Positions 49,276-58,342 are shown, counted from the stretch's first letter. The stretch is 64,000 bases of DNA from an uncultured Porphyromonadaceae bacterium (GCA_947175545.1 CAMWNI010000002.1:1-64000), one strand, 5' to 3'. Numbers and translations: made by a program. The notes: generated from the letters alone by a model not told the origin.

Positions 49276-49695
49276 TTATTTGTCTTTATACGCAAGTGCA
49301 TAGGCCCGCATTTGCCTTACCATCGCCAGGAGGCCGTTGGAGCGGGTGGGCGACAAGTGTTCAGACAATCCTATTTTGTCAATGAAATAGAGGTCAGAGG
49401 CAAGAATAGCCTCGGGAGTCTGATTGTTCAGCACTTTAATAAGGAGAGATATAATGCCCTTGACGATAATGGCGTCAGAGTCTGCCGTAAATTCGATTCT
49501 CCCGTCGGGATTCTTTTCGGCATTAATCCAGACGCGGCTTTGACATCCTTCAATCAGATGCTGAGGTGTTTTATACTTCTCGTCGATTGGGGGTAGCTGA
49601 TTGCCGAGGTCAATGATGTAACCGTAACGGTCCATCCAGTCATCAAGTTCCGAGAATTCGTCAATGATTTCGTCTTGAATTTCGTTGATTGTCAT
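49276..49695 (-). CDS. sufE: SufE family protein
   Basis: A 139-residue SufE, which accepts persulfide sulfur from the SufS cysteine desulfurase during Fe-S cluster assembly. The active cysteine lies in LIEGCQSRVWI (near residue 67), and the C-terminal SPTRSNGLLAMVRQMRAYA is typical. SufS and SufBCD are not nearby. It begins 3 nt after the M28 peptidase gene, so the two are probably co-transcribed. Confidence 0.94.
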   Translation of the reverse strand: MTINEIQDEIIDEFSELDDWMDRYGYIIDLGNQLPPIDEKYKTPQHLIEGCQSRVWINAEKNPDGRIEFTADSDAIIVKGIISLLIKVLNNQTPEAILASDLYFIDKIGLSEHLSPTRSNGLLAMVRQMRAYALAYKDK

Positions 49696-49698
49696 ATT

Positions 49699-50670
49699 TT
49701 ATTCGGAATAGATAAGTAATGTCACGAGGCGACCGACATCGCCAAGCGTTTCCTTGTCGATATTTTCAATATTGTCCAGCATTGTGTGCCACGTCGGATT
49801 AAACGAGCCTGTTGCCGGGTGAGAGGTCTCAATAATGTCAACTGCGGGAATTCCGGACCGAAGAAGCGGAAGATGGTCATCATTGACGGCTCCGCCAACG
49901 CGGTTTGGGAATCGCTTGCCAAGTCCGTTTTCACCGGCCAAAGTCCAAATCTTATCAACAATCGGGCGAGCATTGACATCAGAAAACATTTCGCGGGGAA
50001 ACTTGGCGTCATTGCCGCCGACCATGTCGAGCAGAAGCGCATAGCGGGGCATCGGCTCTGTCACGCCATAGGCCATGTGCTGAACAAAATACTGAGTACC
50101 GCGCGCCCATGAGTCTTCGTCGCCTTCGTTTCCGGAATCTTCGGCATCAACAAACAGGATGTCAATGCCAACCGAAGGTGCTTTTTCTCCTATGAGGCGG
50201 GCAATCTCAAGCAGCACACCGACTCCGCTTGCGCCGTCGTTGGCACCATCAATCGGTAGAGCGTGATTTGCAGGGTTTGAATCCTCATCAGCAGTCGGAC
50301 GGGTGTCCCAATGGGCAAGCAGGAGTAGACGATCTGGGTTTTCCACGTTAAACCGGCCCAAGAAGTTTGTTATCGGGCCGAATCCGTCAAGGTCTGCAGT
50401 CTGTTCAATGACCGTGTCTGCACCATAACGTTTCAATTCGGATGCCAACCAACGTCCACAAGCCTCATGTGCCTCAGAGCGAGGCACACGCGGTCCAAAC
50501 GAAACCTGACGCGCCACATTCGAGAATGCACTATCGGCCGAAAAAGCGGGAAGTGCCTCGGACCGGGTTGGCGATGGCGAATGAGGTTTGGCCGTACCTT
50601 TAGAACAAGCACAGGCTGAAACCATCAGAAGCGAAAAAATGCCATAAAAAGCGAATTGAGCCTTTTTCAT
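49699..50670 (-). CDS. M28 family peptidase / glutaminyl cyclase-like lipoprotein
   Basis: A 323-residue M28-fold zinc enzyme with a lipoprotein signal (GIFSLLMVSAC). Metal-binding elements are LLLAHWDTRPTADE, DGANDGASGVGVLLEIAR, FVDAEDSGNEGD and DDHLPLLRSGIPAVDII; the last contains the His-rich site characteristic of glutaminyl-peptide cyclotransferases. The family includes both aminopeptidases and N-terminal glutamine cyclases; the ordering GPRVPRSEAHEACG near residue 60 favours the cyclase-like branch. The -7 box is 5 nt from the ATG. Confidence 0.87.
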   Translation of the reverse strand: MKKAQFAFYGIFSLLMVSACACSKGTAKPHSPSPTRSEALPAFSADSAFSNVARQVSFGPRVPRSEAHEACGRWLASELKRYGADTVIEQTADLDGFGPITNFLGRFNVENPDRLLLLAHWDTRPTADEDSNPANHALPIDGANDGASGVGVLLEIARLIGEKAPSVGIDILFVDAEDSGNEGDEDSWARGTQYFVQHMAYGVTEPMPRYALLLDMVGGNDAKFPREMFSDVNARPIVDKIWTLAGENGLGKRFPNRVGGAVNDDHLPLLRSGIPAVDIIETSHPATGSFNPTWHTMLDNIENIDKETLGDVGRLVTLLIYSE

Positions 50671-50675
50671 CGCTA

Positions 50676-50683
50676 CAAAGTTA
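50676..50683 (-). promoter_or_regulatory. -7 box of the M28-sufE unit, nearly touching the start
   Basis: TAACTTTG on the minus strand ends 5 nt before the M28 ATG at 50670. This predicts a leaderless or nearly leaderless transcript. Confidence 0.55.
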
Positions 50684-50724
50684 CAAAATTTCTATAAAAA
50701 TGTCCTAAAACATGGCAAAATTCT

Positions 50725-50755
50725 TTTGTTTGAATCAAAATATACACTAAATTTG
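50725..50755 (+). promoter_or_regulatory. Promoter of serC-serA
   Basis: TTTG (50725-50728), exactly 19 nt, then TAAATTTG (50748-50755): a full consensus match, 38 nt before the serC ATG. Confidence 0.8.
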
Positions 50756-50793
50756 CTTCACGAAAAGTAACCAAAAATCATATTTATCCTCTT

Positions 50794-51861
50794 ATGAAGA
50801 AACATAATTTTTATGCAGGCCCCTCAATTCTGAGTGACTATACAATCAAGAATACGGCCAATGCTATTATCAACTTCGCAGACATGGGTCTTTCTATTCT
50901 CGAAGTGTCGCATCGAAGCAAACAGTTTACCGCGGTCATTAATGAAGCAACTCAACTTGTTAAGGATTTGCTCAATGTGCCGGAGGGTTACTCGGTTCTG
51001 TGGCTCGGTGGCGGAGCGTCACTCCAGTTCGCCATGGTGCCTTACAACCTTCTGAAGAAGAAGGCCGCATATCTCCAGACCGGCACATGGGCCACTAACG
51101 CAATCAAGGAGGCTCGCCTTTTTGGCGAGGTTGATGTCGTTGCCTCAAGCGAGGACAAGAACTTCAGCTATATTCCGCGTGACTTCGTGATACCGTCAGA
51201 CGCAGATTATTTCCACTTCACAACGAACAATACGATTTACGGCACTGAAATGCGTTTTGATCCTGATTCGCCTGTGCCTCTGGTAGCAGACATGAGTTCG
51301 GATATTTTCTCTCGTCCGATTGATGTCAGCAAATATGACCTTATATATGCAGGTGCGCAGAAAAACCTCGCTCCGGCAGGTGTCACACTCGTAATTGTGA
51401 AAGATTCGGCTCTTGGTCAGGCCGGACGTCCGATTCCGACAATGCTGAACTATCAGACTCATGTCAAGAAGGAGTCCATGTTCAACACCCCACCGGTTCT
51501 TCCGATTTTCTCTGCTTTGCAGACATTGCGTTATTACAAGGAACTTGGCGGAGTAGAAAAGCTGATGCTGGCCGATGAAGAAAAGGCCGGCCGCCTATAC
51601 GACGCAATTGACAACAGCCGCATGTTCCGAGGAACAGCCGAGGTTGAATCCCGCTCAATTATGAACGTATGTTTCGTAATGGCTCCCGAGTATAAAGAGT
51701 TGGAAAGCGAGTTTGTGGATTTCGCTGCTGAGCGCGGCATTGTTGGCATTAAGGGACATCGCTCGGTTGGCGGATTCCGTGCGTCACTTTACAATGCACT
51801 GCCGCTTGAGAGCGTTGAAGTTCTTATCGCTGCAATGAAAGAATTTGAAAACAAGCACTAA
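50794..51861 (+). CDS. serC: Phosphoserine aminotransferase
   Basis: A 355-residue class V aminotransferase that makes phosphoserine from phosphohydroxypyruvate and glutamate. It starts [14 protein letters not shown] (the FxAGPxxLP-like opening) and has the PLP lysine in [30 protein letters not shown] for phosphate binding, and [15 protein letters not shown] near the end. It is the first gene of the serine pathway pair: serA starts on the base after its stop codon. Confidence 0.97.
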   Translation: MKKHNFYAGPSILSDYTIKNTANAIINFADMGLSILEVSHRSKQFTAVINEATQLVKDLLNVPEGYSVLWLGGGASLQFAMVPYNLLKKKAAYLQTGTWATNAIKEARLFGEVDVVASSEDKNFSYIPRDFVIPSDADYFHFTTNNTIYGTEMRFDPDSPVPLVADMSSDIFSRPIDVSKYDLIYAGAQKNLAPAGVTLVIVKDSALGQAGRPIPTMLNYQTHVKKESMFNTPPVLPIFSALQTLRYYKELGGVEKLMLADEEKAGRLYDAIDNSRMFRGTAEVESRSIMNVCFVMAPEYKELESEFVDFAAERGIVGIKGHRSVGGFRASLYNALPLESVEVLIAAMKEFENKH

Positions 51862-52767
51862 ATGAACATTCTCGTAGCCACAGAAAAGCCCTTCGCTGCT
51901 GAAGCAGTGGAGGGCATCCGCAAAGAAGTAGAGCAGGGTGGACACACTCTCGTACTACTTGAAAAATATACGGATAAGCAGCAGTTGCTCAATGCGGTAG
52001 CTGCAGCTGATGCACTTATTGTTCGCTCAGATAAGGTTGACGCAGAAGTAATTGAAGCAGGCAAGAATCTGAAAATTATTGTACGGGCCGGCGCCGGTTA
52101 TGACAACATTGACCTTGTGGCAGCGACCAATAAGGGAATAATTGTTGAAAATACTCCGGGGCAGAACTCCAATGCGGTTGCGGAACTCGTGTTCGGTATG
52201 TTAATTCAGGCTGCGCGCAACGGTTTCAACGGATCAACCGGTCGGGAACTTCGCGGCAAACGCCTCGGCACACATGCGTTCGGTCAGGTTGCACGCCAGG
52301 TTGCACGCATTGCGAAGGGTTTTGAAATGACTGTCGGTGCATTGTCGTCAAGAAATATTTCTGAAGAGGGAGTGATTCAAATTAGCGACATTGATGAACT
52401 TTACTCGAATTATGACATTGTTTCGCTGCATATTCCTGCAAAACCGAACACGATCGGACTCATTGGATATGATCTGGTTTCAAAAATGCCCAAAGGTGGA
52501 ATCCTTGTCAACACAGCCCGTAAGGAAGTAATTGACGAAGCGGGGCTGATGAAGGCCCTCGAAGAGCGTCCGGATTTGACATATCTGAGTGACTTACGTC
52601 CGTCGAACGCCGATGAGTGGATTGAAAAGTTCGCCAATCGTGTATATTTTACTCCAAAAAAATTAGGCGCGCAGACTGCCGAAGCGAACATCAACGCAGG
52701 AATCGCGGCTGCATGTCAGATTGTAAGCTATTTTGCGAACGGTGACGAAACATTCAGAGTTAATTAA
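51862..52767 (+). CDS. serA: Short D-3-phosphoglycerate dehydrogenase-like protein
   Basis: A 301-residue D-2-hydroxyacid dehydrogenase without an ACT domain, placed directly after serC, so it is presumably the phosphoglycerate dehydrogenase of this pathway. RAGAGYDNIDLVAA and NTPGQNSNAVAELVFGML are typical substrate-binding elements, and NTARKEVID holds the conserved Arg (about 220). Two signatures deviate: the nucleotide loop reads GTHAFG (136-141) instead of GxGxxG, and TPKKLGAQT (264-272) has lysines and an extra residue where most enzymes have the catalytic His (TPHxGAxT). The variant appears, from memory, to be shared by Bacteroides relatives, so the enzyme is probably active in an altered form. 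Confidence 0.88.
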   Translation: MNILVATEKPFAAEAVEGIRKEVEQGGHTLVLLEKYTDKQQLLNAVAAADALIVRSDKVDAEVIEAGKNLKIIVRAGAGYDNIDLVAATNKGIIVENTPGQNSNAVAELVFGMLIQAARNGFNGSTGRELRGKRLGTHAFGQVARQVARIAKGFEMTVGALSSRNISEEGVIQISDIDELYSNYDIVSLHIPAKPNTIGLIGYDLVSKMPKGGILVNTARKEVIDEAGLMKALEERPDLTYLSDLRPSNADEWIEKFANRVYFTPKKLGAQTAEANINAGIAAACQIVSYFANGDETFRVN

Positions 52768-52803
52768 TTATAAAGCAACTGATAAATTAACTTAAATTAA
52801 AAC

Positions 52804-54141
52804 ATGGACATAGATAAGATTCTTAGCTCGCTTGAGGCTAAACATCCCGGCGAGAAAGAGTATCTTCAGGCAGTTCGTGAAGTTCTTCTTTGCGTGAAGG
52901 ACGTCTATGACGAACACCCTGAATTTGAGAAAGCCAAGATTATTGAACGGATGGTTGAGCCGGACCGCATTATTACCTTCCGTGTTACCTGGGTTGATGA
53001 CAACGGCGATGTGCAGACCAATCTTGGCTATCGCGTGCAGTTCAATAAAGCAATTGGTCCGTACAAGGGAGGCATTCGCTTCCACGCATCGGTCAATCCC
53101 TCTATTCTGAAGTTCCTCGGATTTGAGCAGACATTTAAAAATGCGCTGACAACACTTCCGATGGGTGGAGCCAAGGGCGGTTCCGACTTCTCGCCCCGTG
53201 GCAAGAGTGACGCAGAGATCATGCGCTTCTGTCAGGCCTTCATTCTTGAACTCTGGAAGAACCTCGGTCCGGACCGTGACGTTCCGGCAGGCGACATCGG
53301 CGTGGGCGCACGTGAGGTTGGCTATATGTACGGCATGTATAAGAAACTCGTTGACGAATGTACCGGCACATTTACCGGCAAGGGTCTTGATTTCGGAGGA
53401 AGCCGTATCCGTCCGGAGGCAACCGGTTTCGGCGCTCTCTACTTTGTCGAAAACATGCTCAAGATGCAGAATGACGACATCAAAGGTAAGACTGTGGCCA
53501 TTTCCGGATTCGGCAATGTAGCATGGGGCGCGGCACTGAAGGCCAATGAACTCGGAGCAAAGGTTGTGACTATTTCTGGCCCTGACGGCTACATCTATGA
53601 CCCTGACGGCATCAGTGGAGACAAGATTCAGACCATGCTTGATTTGCGAGCCAGCGGCGAAGATATTGTTGAGCCTTACATTGAACAGTGGCCTTCTGCT
53701 AAGTTCTTTGCTGGCAAGAAGCCTTGGGAACAGAAAGTTGACATTGCGCTGCCTTGCGCAACTCAGAATGAACTGGATGGCGACGATGCCAAGCAGCTGA
53801 TTGATAATGGTGTTCAGCTGGTTGCAGAAGTAAGTAATATGGGCTGCACTCCCGAAGCAATTGACGCCTTCATTGAGTCGAAGACTATCTATGCACCCGG
53901 CAAGGCAGTGAACGCTGGCGGCGTTGCAACTTCGGGCCTGGAGATGAGTCAGAATGCTATGCACATGCAGTGGAGTGCCAAGGAAGTGGATGAGAAACTC
54001 CACTATATCATGAAGTCAATTCACGAACAGTGCGTTATGTATGGCACCGAGCCTAACGGTTACATCAACTACATGAAGGGAGCCAACATAGCCGGCTTCA
54101 TGAAGGTTGCTCGCGCAATGATGGAGCAGGGTATTCTCTGA
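52804..54141 (+). CDS. gdhA: NADP-type glutamate dehydrogenase
   Basis: A 445-residue hexameric-type glutamate dehydrogenase. Catalytic and substrate elements are FHASVNPSILKFLGFEQ, LPMGGAKGGSDF (with the active Lys nearby), FGGSRIRPEATGFGALYF and SGFGNVAWGAALKANELGA for dinucleotide binding. Length matches the small NADP-dependent class. It links ammonia assimilation to peptide-derived amino acids. A TatD gene overlaps its stop by one base. Confidence 0.96.
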   Translation: MDIDKILSSLEAKHPGEKEYLQAVREVLLCVKDVYDEHPEFEKAKIIERMVEPDRIITFRVTWVDDNGDVQTNLGYRVQFNKAIGPYKGGIRFHASVNPSILKFLGFEQTFKNALTTLPMGGAKGGSDFSPRGKSDAEIMRFCQAFILELWKNLGPDRDVPAGDIGVGAREVGYMYGMYKKLVDECTGTFTGKGLDFGGSRIRPEATGFGALYFVENMLKMQNDDIKGKTVAISGFGNVAWGAALKANELGAKVVTISGPDGYIYDPDGISGDKIQTMLDLRASGEDIVEPYIEQWPSAKFFAGKKPWEQKVDIALPCATQNELDGDDAKQLIDNGVQLVAEVSNMGCTPEAIDAFIESKTIYAPGKAVNAGGVATSGLEMSQNAMHMQWSAKEVDEKLHYIMKSIHEQCVMYGTEPNGYINYMKGANIAGFMKVARAMMEQGIL

Positions 54142-54917
54142 TGATTGATACACATACACATTTATATCTTCCGGACTACGGAGATGACAAGTGCGCGGTC
54201 GTTGACCGCGCACTTTCTTGCGGTGTAAGCATGATGGTGCTTCCCGGTGTTGACGCAGACTCCATTGGTTCGATCAAGGAATTACACGAACTGCGTCCGG
54301 ACGCAACGGCTATGTGTGCAGGCCTGCACCCAACGGAGATTAAACCGGAAAACTGGCGCGAACACTTCGAAAAGATAGAAGCAGAGCTACGGTCATCAAG
54401 AGACTCTTATGTAGCTGTCGGAGAGATGGGCCTTGATTTATATTGGGAGCAGTATAAGCTGATGTTGCAAATGGAGGCAGCTGAGGCTCAGTTGGATCTG
54501 GCAGATGAACTGAATCTTCCGGCAGTGATTCACTGTCGTGAGGCAATGCCTCAGATGCTTGACCTAATGCGCGCGCGCAAGGGACGATTGCCGAATTTGG
54601 TGTTTCACTGTTATAGTGGGTCGGCCGATGATGTCAGCCGGTTGCGCACTCTGGAGCCTGACGTCAAGTTCGGAATCGGCGGGGTGGTAACTTTTAAAAA
54701 ATCATCACTCCCGGAGATTCTACCTCTTATCGGCGTTGACCATATTTTGCTTGAGACAGATGCGCCGTGGCTTGCGCCAGTGCCGATGCGTGGAAAGCAA
54801 AACGAAAGCGCATACATTCCCTATATTGCAACGAAAGTCGCTCAGGAACTTCGTATGACGGTAGAAGAGATTGACCTCAGAACATCAGAAGCAGCAAGGA
54901 AGTTCTTCAGGCTTTAA
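54141..54917 (+). CDS. TatD family metal-dependent hydrolase
   Basis: A 258-residue TIM-barrel hydrolase of the TatD family (DNA/RNA exonuclease-like or deacylase). Metal ligands are in MIDTHTHLYLPDY, GLHPTEIK, GEMGLDLYWEQYK, VIHCREAMP, FHCYSG and ETDAPWLAP. The start ATG overlaps the gdhA TGA (TGATG). A terminator follows. Substrate is uncertain, as for the family in general. Confidence 0.94.
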   Translation: MIDTHTHLYLPDYGDDKCAVVDRALSCGVSMMVLPGVDADSIGSIKELHELRPDATAMCAGLHPTEIKPENWREHFEKIEAELRSSRDSYVAVGEMGLDLYWEQYKLMLQMEAAEAQLDLADELNLPAVIHCREAMPQMLDLMRARKGRLPNLVFHCYSGSADDVSRLRTLEPDVKFGIGGVVTFKKSSLPEILPLIGVDHILLETDAPWLAPVPMRGKQNESAYIPYIATKVAQELRMTVEEIDLRTSEAARKFFRL

Positions 54918-54934
54918 AATTAGACACAGAAATG

Positions 54935-54972
54935 AAAGAACTTTCGCTAAAACAAAGCGAAAGCTCTTTTTT
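54935..54972 (+). terminator. Terminator after the gdhA-tatD unit
   Basis: CTTTCGCT and AGCGAAAG form the core stem, extended outward by three pairs after one mismatch, with a seven-base loop and a T6 tail on the plus strand. The reverse strand can form the same stem, but the helical-protein gene transcribes into it without a matching T run. Confidence 0.75.
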
Positions 54973-55009
54973 ACGGCCACAACTGAGTGGCAGAAAAACG
55001 GATAAGGAG

Positions 55010-55291
55010 TTAGTAATTATCGGATACCTTGCGGGCCTTGTCGGCGAGTTTCTGGGCAAGGTCTGCACCCTTTTCAAGGGCTGAGTCAATGATGTTGTGT
55101 GTCTTATCCTTGATAGTCGATGCTGTCTCCGCGGCTTTTTCCTTTAGGTTGGCAGCAGTGGCAGCAGCCTTATCCTTAAGTGCCTGAGCTTCCTGCTGCG
55201 CAGCGACTTTTGCAGCATCAGTGCTTACTTTAGCGGCGGTTTTGCTGACATCAGCGGCCTGCTGTGCGATCGTTTCATTAATCTGTGACAT
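55010..55291 (-). CDS. Small Ala/Lys-rich amphipathic helical protein
   Basis: A 93-residue protein made almost wholly of alternating Ala, Lys, Glu, Asp and Gln: ADVSKTAAKVSTDAAKVAAQ, LKDKAAATAANLKEKAAETA and TIKDKTHNIIDSALEKGAD. The periodicity suggests a long amphipathic helix like LEA, CsbD or YtxH-type stress proteins. I cannot assign a family with confidence. No signal peptide is visible, and an atypically purine-rich stretch (AAGAAAGGAAA) precedes the start, which may act as a ribosome-binding element in a phylum that usually lacks one. Confidence 0.6.
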   Translation of the reverse strand: MSQINETIAQQAADVSKTAAKVSTDAAKVAAQQEAQALKDKAAATAANLKEKAAETASTIKDKTHNIIDSALEKGADLAQKLADKARKVSDNY

Positions 55292-55364
55292 AAGTGTGTT
55301 TCCTTTCTTAAATTTGGTTATAGGTTGTTTTTCGAAAGTAAAACACTATTCACCCCCAAATGGT

Positions 55365-56159
55365 TCACTTGACGATGTTTTTACTGACCGATTGGCCTCC
55401 GTCCTGCGTGCGGACGTCGACAAGGTGAACTCCGGAGGGGAGGCGATCGGTCTTCAGCGTGTGGCTGTCGGCGCCGCGGCCGGCAATGCGCTGTTCGGTC
55501 TGTCCGTTGATTCCGGTGAGGGTGATTGACGAGATGTGGTCGTCGGTGCTGACTTCAATGTCCGTACCGCGGTTGACAATCAAGGGGTGTACCTTGACTT
55601 TCTTCATCATAACCGGGGCTTGCGCGCCTGACATCCCTTTTTCGATTGCGAAGAAATAGCATATATTATCTTCATCCTCCGAAGATGCAACTACGCATAA
55701 ATAGGTCTTTTCGCCTAATTTGTAGTAGTAGGGGTTATCAATTTGCCCCATCGTGTAAGGCTCAGGCAATTCGAAGGTTGCCACGGTTTCGCCCGTGCGG
55801 ATATTGACGGCGGCGATTCCAAGGAAGTTTACCTCATTAGATTCTTCATTCCAGTCATTGGTATATTTGGTCATGCCGTCAAATTCGTATGATTTCGGAT
55901 AGGCATAGTTTCTCACTTCTGTGGTTGTCGTTCCTCCGGATTCGGCGAACATCGGAATCAGGACTTCAAAGTCGGCGTCGGAGTTGAAGAGGGTTTGCGT
56001 AATGCAAAGGTCTGCATCGTCTGTCAGTTCGCTATCTGTATAATAGATGTAATCATAAGGTTCGCTCTCGTATTCGTATGTGTGGGAGGGCAGTACTCTG
56101 GTTACCGGAGTTGACCAGTCGAGGTCGCCTGAGTCATACTCTGTATCATTTCGAATTGT
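55365..56159 (-). pseudogene. 5'-truncated secreted protein with type IX-like C-terminal domain
   Basis: The frame is open from 56159 (just after an in-frame TAG at 56160-56162) to a TGA at 55365-55367, about 264 codons. It contains no in-frame ATG before 55952 and no GTG or TTG that would suit, and the coding-like sequence (SDADFEVLIPMFAESGG and upstream LCITQTLFNSDADFE) continues to its edge, so the 5' part of the gene is missing. The end has SLTLTGINGQTEQRI-like strands and GVHLVDVRTQDGGQS, typical of a type IX secretion sorting domain. It lies between the Ala/Lys-rich gene and the tkt terminator. It could be the remnant of a deletion. A protein from ATG 55952 is possible but lacks a signal. 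Confidence 0.7.
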
Positions 56160-56188
56160 CTACAAAGTTTCAGATATACGCTAAAAAA

Positions 56189-56225
56189 TTGCAGTGTTCG
56201 GCTCTCTCTTGAGTGAACACTGCAA
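56189..56225 (-). terminator. Terminator after transketolase
   Basis: TTGCAGTGTTC and GAACACTGCAA form a perfect 11-bp stem with a 15-nt loop, followed by TTTTTTAG on the minus strand. Confidence 0.85.
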
Positions 56226-56258
56226 AATTAGGAATTTATTTTCAGTCCTGCAAATTTT

Positions 56259-58301
56259 TTACTTCAGGAGATTGAGTACCTGAGCGGCGATGTTGTCAGC
56301 CGTATAGCCAAATTTCTGGTCAAGGATCTTGTAAGGAGCGGATGCCCCGAAGCGCTCAAGGCCATAGACATGCCACTTCTTGGCTCCGAACATCAGAGGA
56401 TATAGACAACAGGGGAGGCCGGCAGTCAGACCGAAGCGAATGCCTCCTTCCGGAAGGATGCTATTGCGGTATGTCTCGTCCTGCAGCATGAACAAACCAA
56501 TTGACGGAAACGAAGCAACCGCACAATTGACGCCATTCGCTTTAAGAGTCTCGGCAACCTCTACAAGTAACGAAACTTCAGAGCCGTTAGCGACAAGAGT
56601 CACGTCAACAGGCTTCGTTGTGTCGCCCGGCATTACGAGATAGCCACCGCGTTTTGCCTGTTGTGCGTCAGCCATACGACTTTCGCCGCAAGCGGGAATG
56701 TCGTTCAAATCCTGACGCGACAGAATCAAAACTGTCGGTGTTTCCGTATTTTTCATTGCCATTTCCCATGAAACAATAGTTTCGGCCGAATCTGCGGGAC
56801 GAAGAACCAGCAGGCTCTTCTTGCCATTGAGGTTGTCCATTTGCTCAAGCAGACGCATCTGAGCCTCATGCTCAATGGGCTGATGAGTTGGACCATCCTC
56901 GCCGACGCGGAAGGCATCATGGCTGAAAATGTATTTGACAGGCAATCCCATGAGGGCTGACATACGGATTGCCGGCTTGATATAGTCAGAGAAAACGAAG
57001 AATGTTCCGCATGCGGCAATCATTCCACCGTGGAGGGCGACGCCGTTGCAGATCGAGGCCATTGTCAGTTCGGCAACGCCGCTCTGGAGGAAGCGTCCGC
57101 CAAAGTCGTCGGCAGTCAATGCGCGCGTCTTCTTCAGGAAGCCGTCGGTCTTGTCACTGTTGGCCAAGTCTGCCGAACTAACCATCATGTTGCCAAGATT
57201 CTCGGCCAGAACGCCAAGCACGGTTGCTGATTCATTACGACTTGCCTGGTTGGGCTTGATTGCGATGCTATTCCAATCAATCTCAGGCATTTTTCCGTCA
57301 ATGTAGTCCTGGAGCAACTGAGCTGCCTCGGGGTTTCTTACAGCCCATTCTTTTTCGGCTGCGTGACGCTCGTCGGTAATCTTAATCAATTCAGCGCGGC
57401 GGTCATCGAATGCTTTTTGCACATCGGGCCAAATTTCAAACGGATGGTCGGGATTGCCTCCAAGGGCCTTGATTGTTGCAGTAATGTCCGCTCCTGCTTT
57501 GCTGAGGGGTTGTCCATGTGTGCTGACAGCGCCTTCAAGGCTTTCTCCCTTTGTGTCGATAACGCCCTTGGCCATAATTGTGTGACCAATAATGAGGGTG
57601 GGGCGTTCCTGCTCTGCATGAGCCTGTGCAAGCGCACCAAGCAGGGCTTCCGGATCGGATCCGTCAATTGTTATTACATTCCAGTTCCACGCGCGATACT
57701 TAGCGGCAGTATCCTCGCCGGTCACTTCTCCGACTTTTGTTGAGAGCTGCACGTCGTTAGCGTCATAGAACATAATAAGATTATGGAGACCCAGATGACC
57801 GGCAATTCGACCTGCACCCTGCGAAATTTCCTCTTGTATGCCTCCGTCAGATATAAAGGCGTATGTCTTGTGAGCAACAATATCACCGAACTGAGCAGCG
57901 AGCATACGTTCGGCAATCGCGCAACCAACTGCCATTACATGGCCTTGACCGAGGGGGCCGGAGGAGTTCTCAACGCCTCGCATAACGTCCAGCTCGGGAT
58001 GGCCAGGAGTCACTGATTCCCATTGACGGAATTCTTGAAGTTCTTCCATCGTGTATTTGCCGGTCATGGCAAGGATGGAATAGAGCATCGGGGACATGTG
58101 GCCCGGATCCATAAAGAATCTGTCGCGTGCTATCCATTTCGGATCGCGAGGGTCATAAACTAAGAAGTTGCCGTAAAGGGCGGTAGTGAAGTCGGCGCCG
58201 CCCATTGAGCCGCCCGGATGACCGGACTTTGCTTTCTCAACCATAGCTGCGATAAGAACTCGAGCATTATCGGCAGCGCGCGTAATCATTTGGTTCTGCA
58301 T
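56259..58301 (-). CDS. tkt: Transketolase
   Basis: A 680-residue thiamine-diphosphate enzyme of the pentose phosphate pathway. GHPGGSMGGADFTTAL and GPLGQGHVMAVG near the N-terminus, the ThDP motif SDGGIQEEISQGAGRIAGHL, and the C-terminal SHDAFRVGEDGPTHQPIEHE are all diagnostic. The start is the ATG at 58301 (MQNQMITRAADN); an earlier in-frame ATG at 58385 would lie across the promoter box at 58343-58350 and is rejected. It is monocistronic with a strong terminator. Confidence 0.96.
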   Translation of the reverse strand: MQNQMITRAADNARVLIAAMVEKAKSGHPGGSMGGADFTTALYGNFLVYDPRDPKWIARDRFFMDPGHMSPMLYSILAMTGKYTMEELQEFRQWESVTPGHPELDVMRGVENSSGPLGQGHVMAVGCAIAERMLAAQFGDIVAHKTYAFISDGGIQEEISQGAGRIAGHLGLHNLIMFYDANDVQLSTKVGEVTGEDTAAKYRAWNWNVITIDGSDPEALLGALAQAHAEQERPTLIIGHTIMAKGVIDTKGESLEGAVSTHGQPLSKAGADITATIKALGGNPDHPFEIWPDVQKAFDDRRAELIKITDERHAAEKEWAVRNPEAAQLLQDYIDGKMPEIDWNSIAIKPNQASRNESATVLGVLAENLGNMMVSSADLANSDKTDGFLKKTRALTADDFGGRFLQSGVAELTMASICNGVALHGGMIAACGTFFVFSDYIKPAIRMSALMGLPVKYIFSHDAFRVGEDGPTHQPIEHEAQMRLLEQMDNLNGKKSLLVLRPADSAETIVSWEMAMKNTETPTVLILSRQDLNDIPACGESRMADAQQAKRGGYLVMPGDTTKPVDVTLVANGSEVSLLVEVAETLKANGVNCAVASFPSIGLFMLQDETYRNSILPEGGIRFGLTAGLPCCLYPLMFGAKKWHVYGLERFGASAPYKILDQKFGYTADNIAAQVLNLLK

Positions 58302-58342
58302 ATATTTGTCGGAATGACGAACGTTTTTGTATTTGTATGGTG

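Noticed and set aside
52792..54003. A 403-codon open frame on the minus strand covering gdhA
   Set aside because: It is entirely antisense to a textbook glutamate dehydrogenase gene and has no family features; it reflects codon bias of the real gene.
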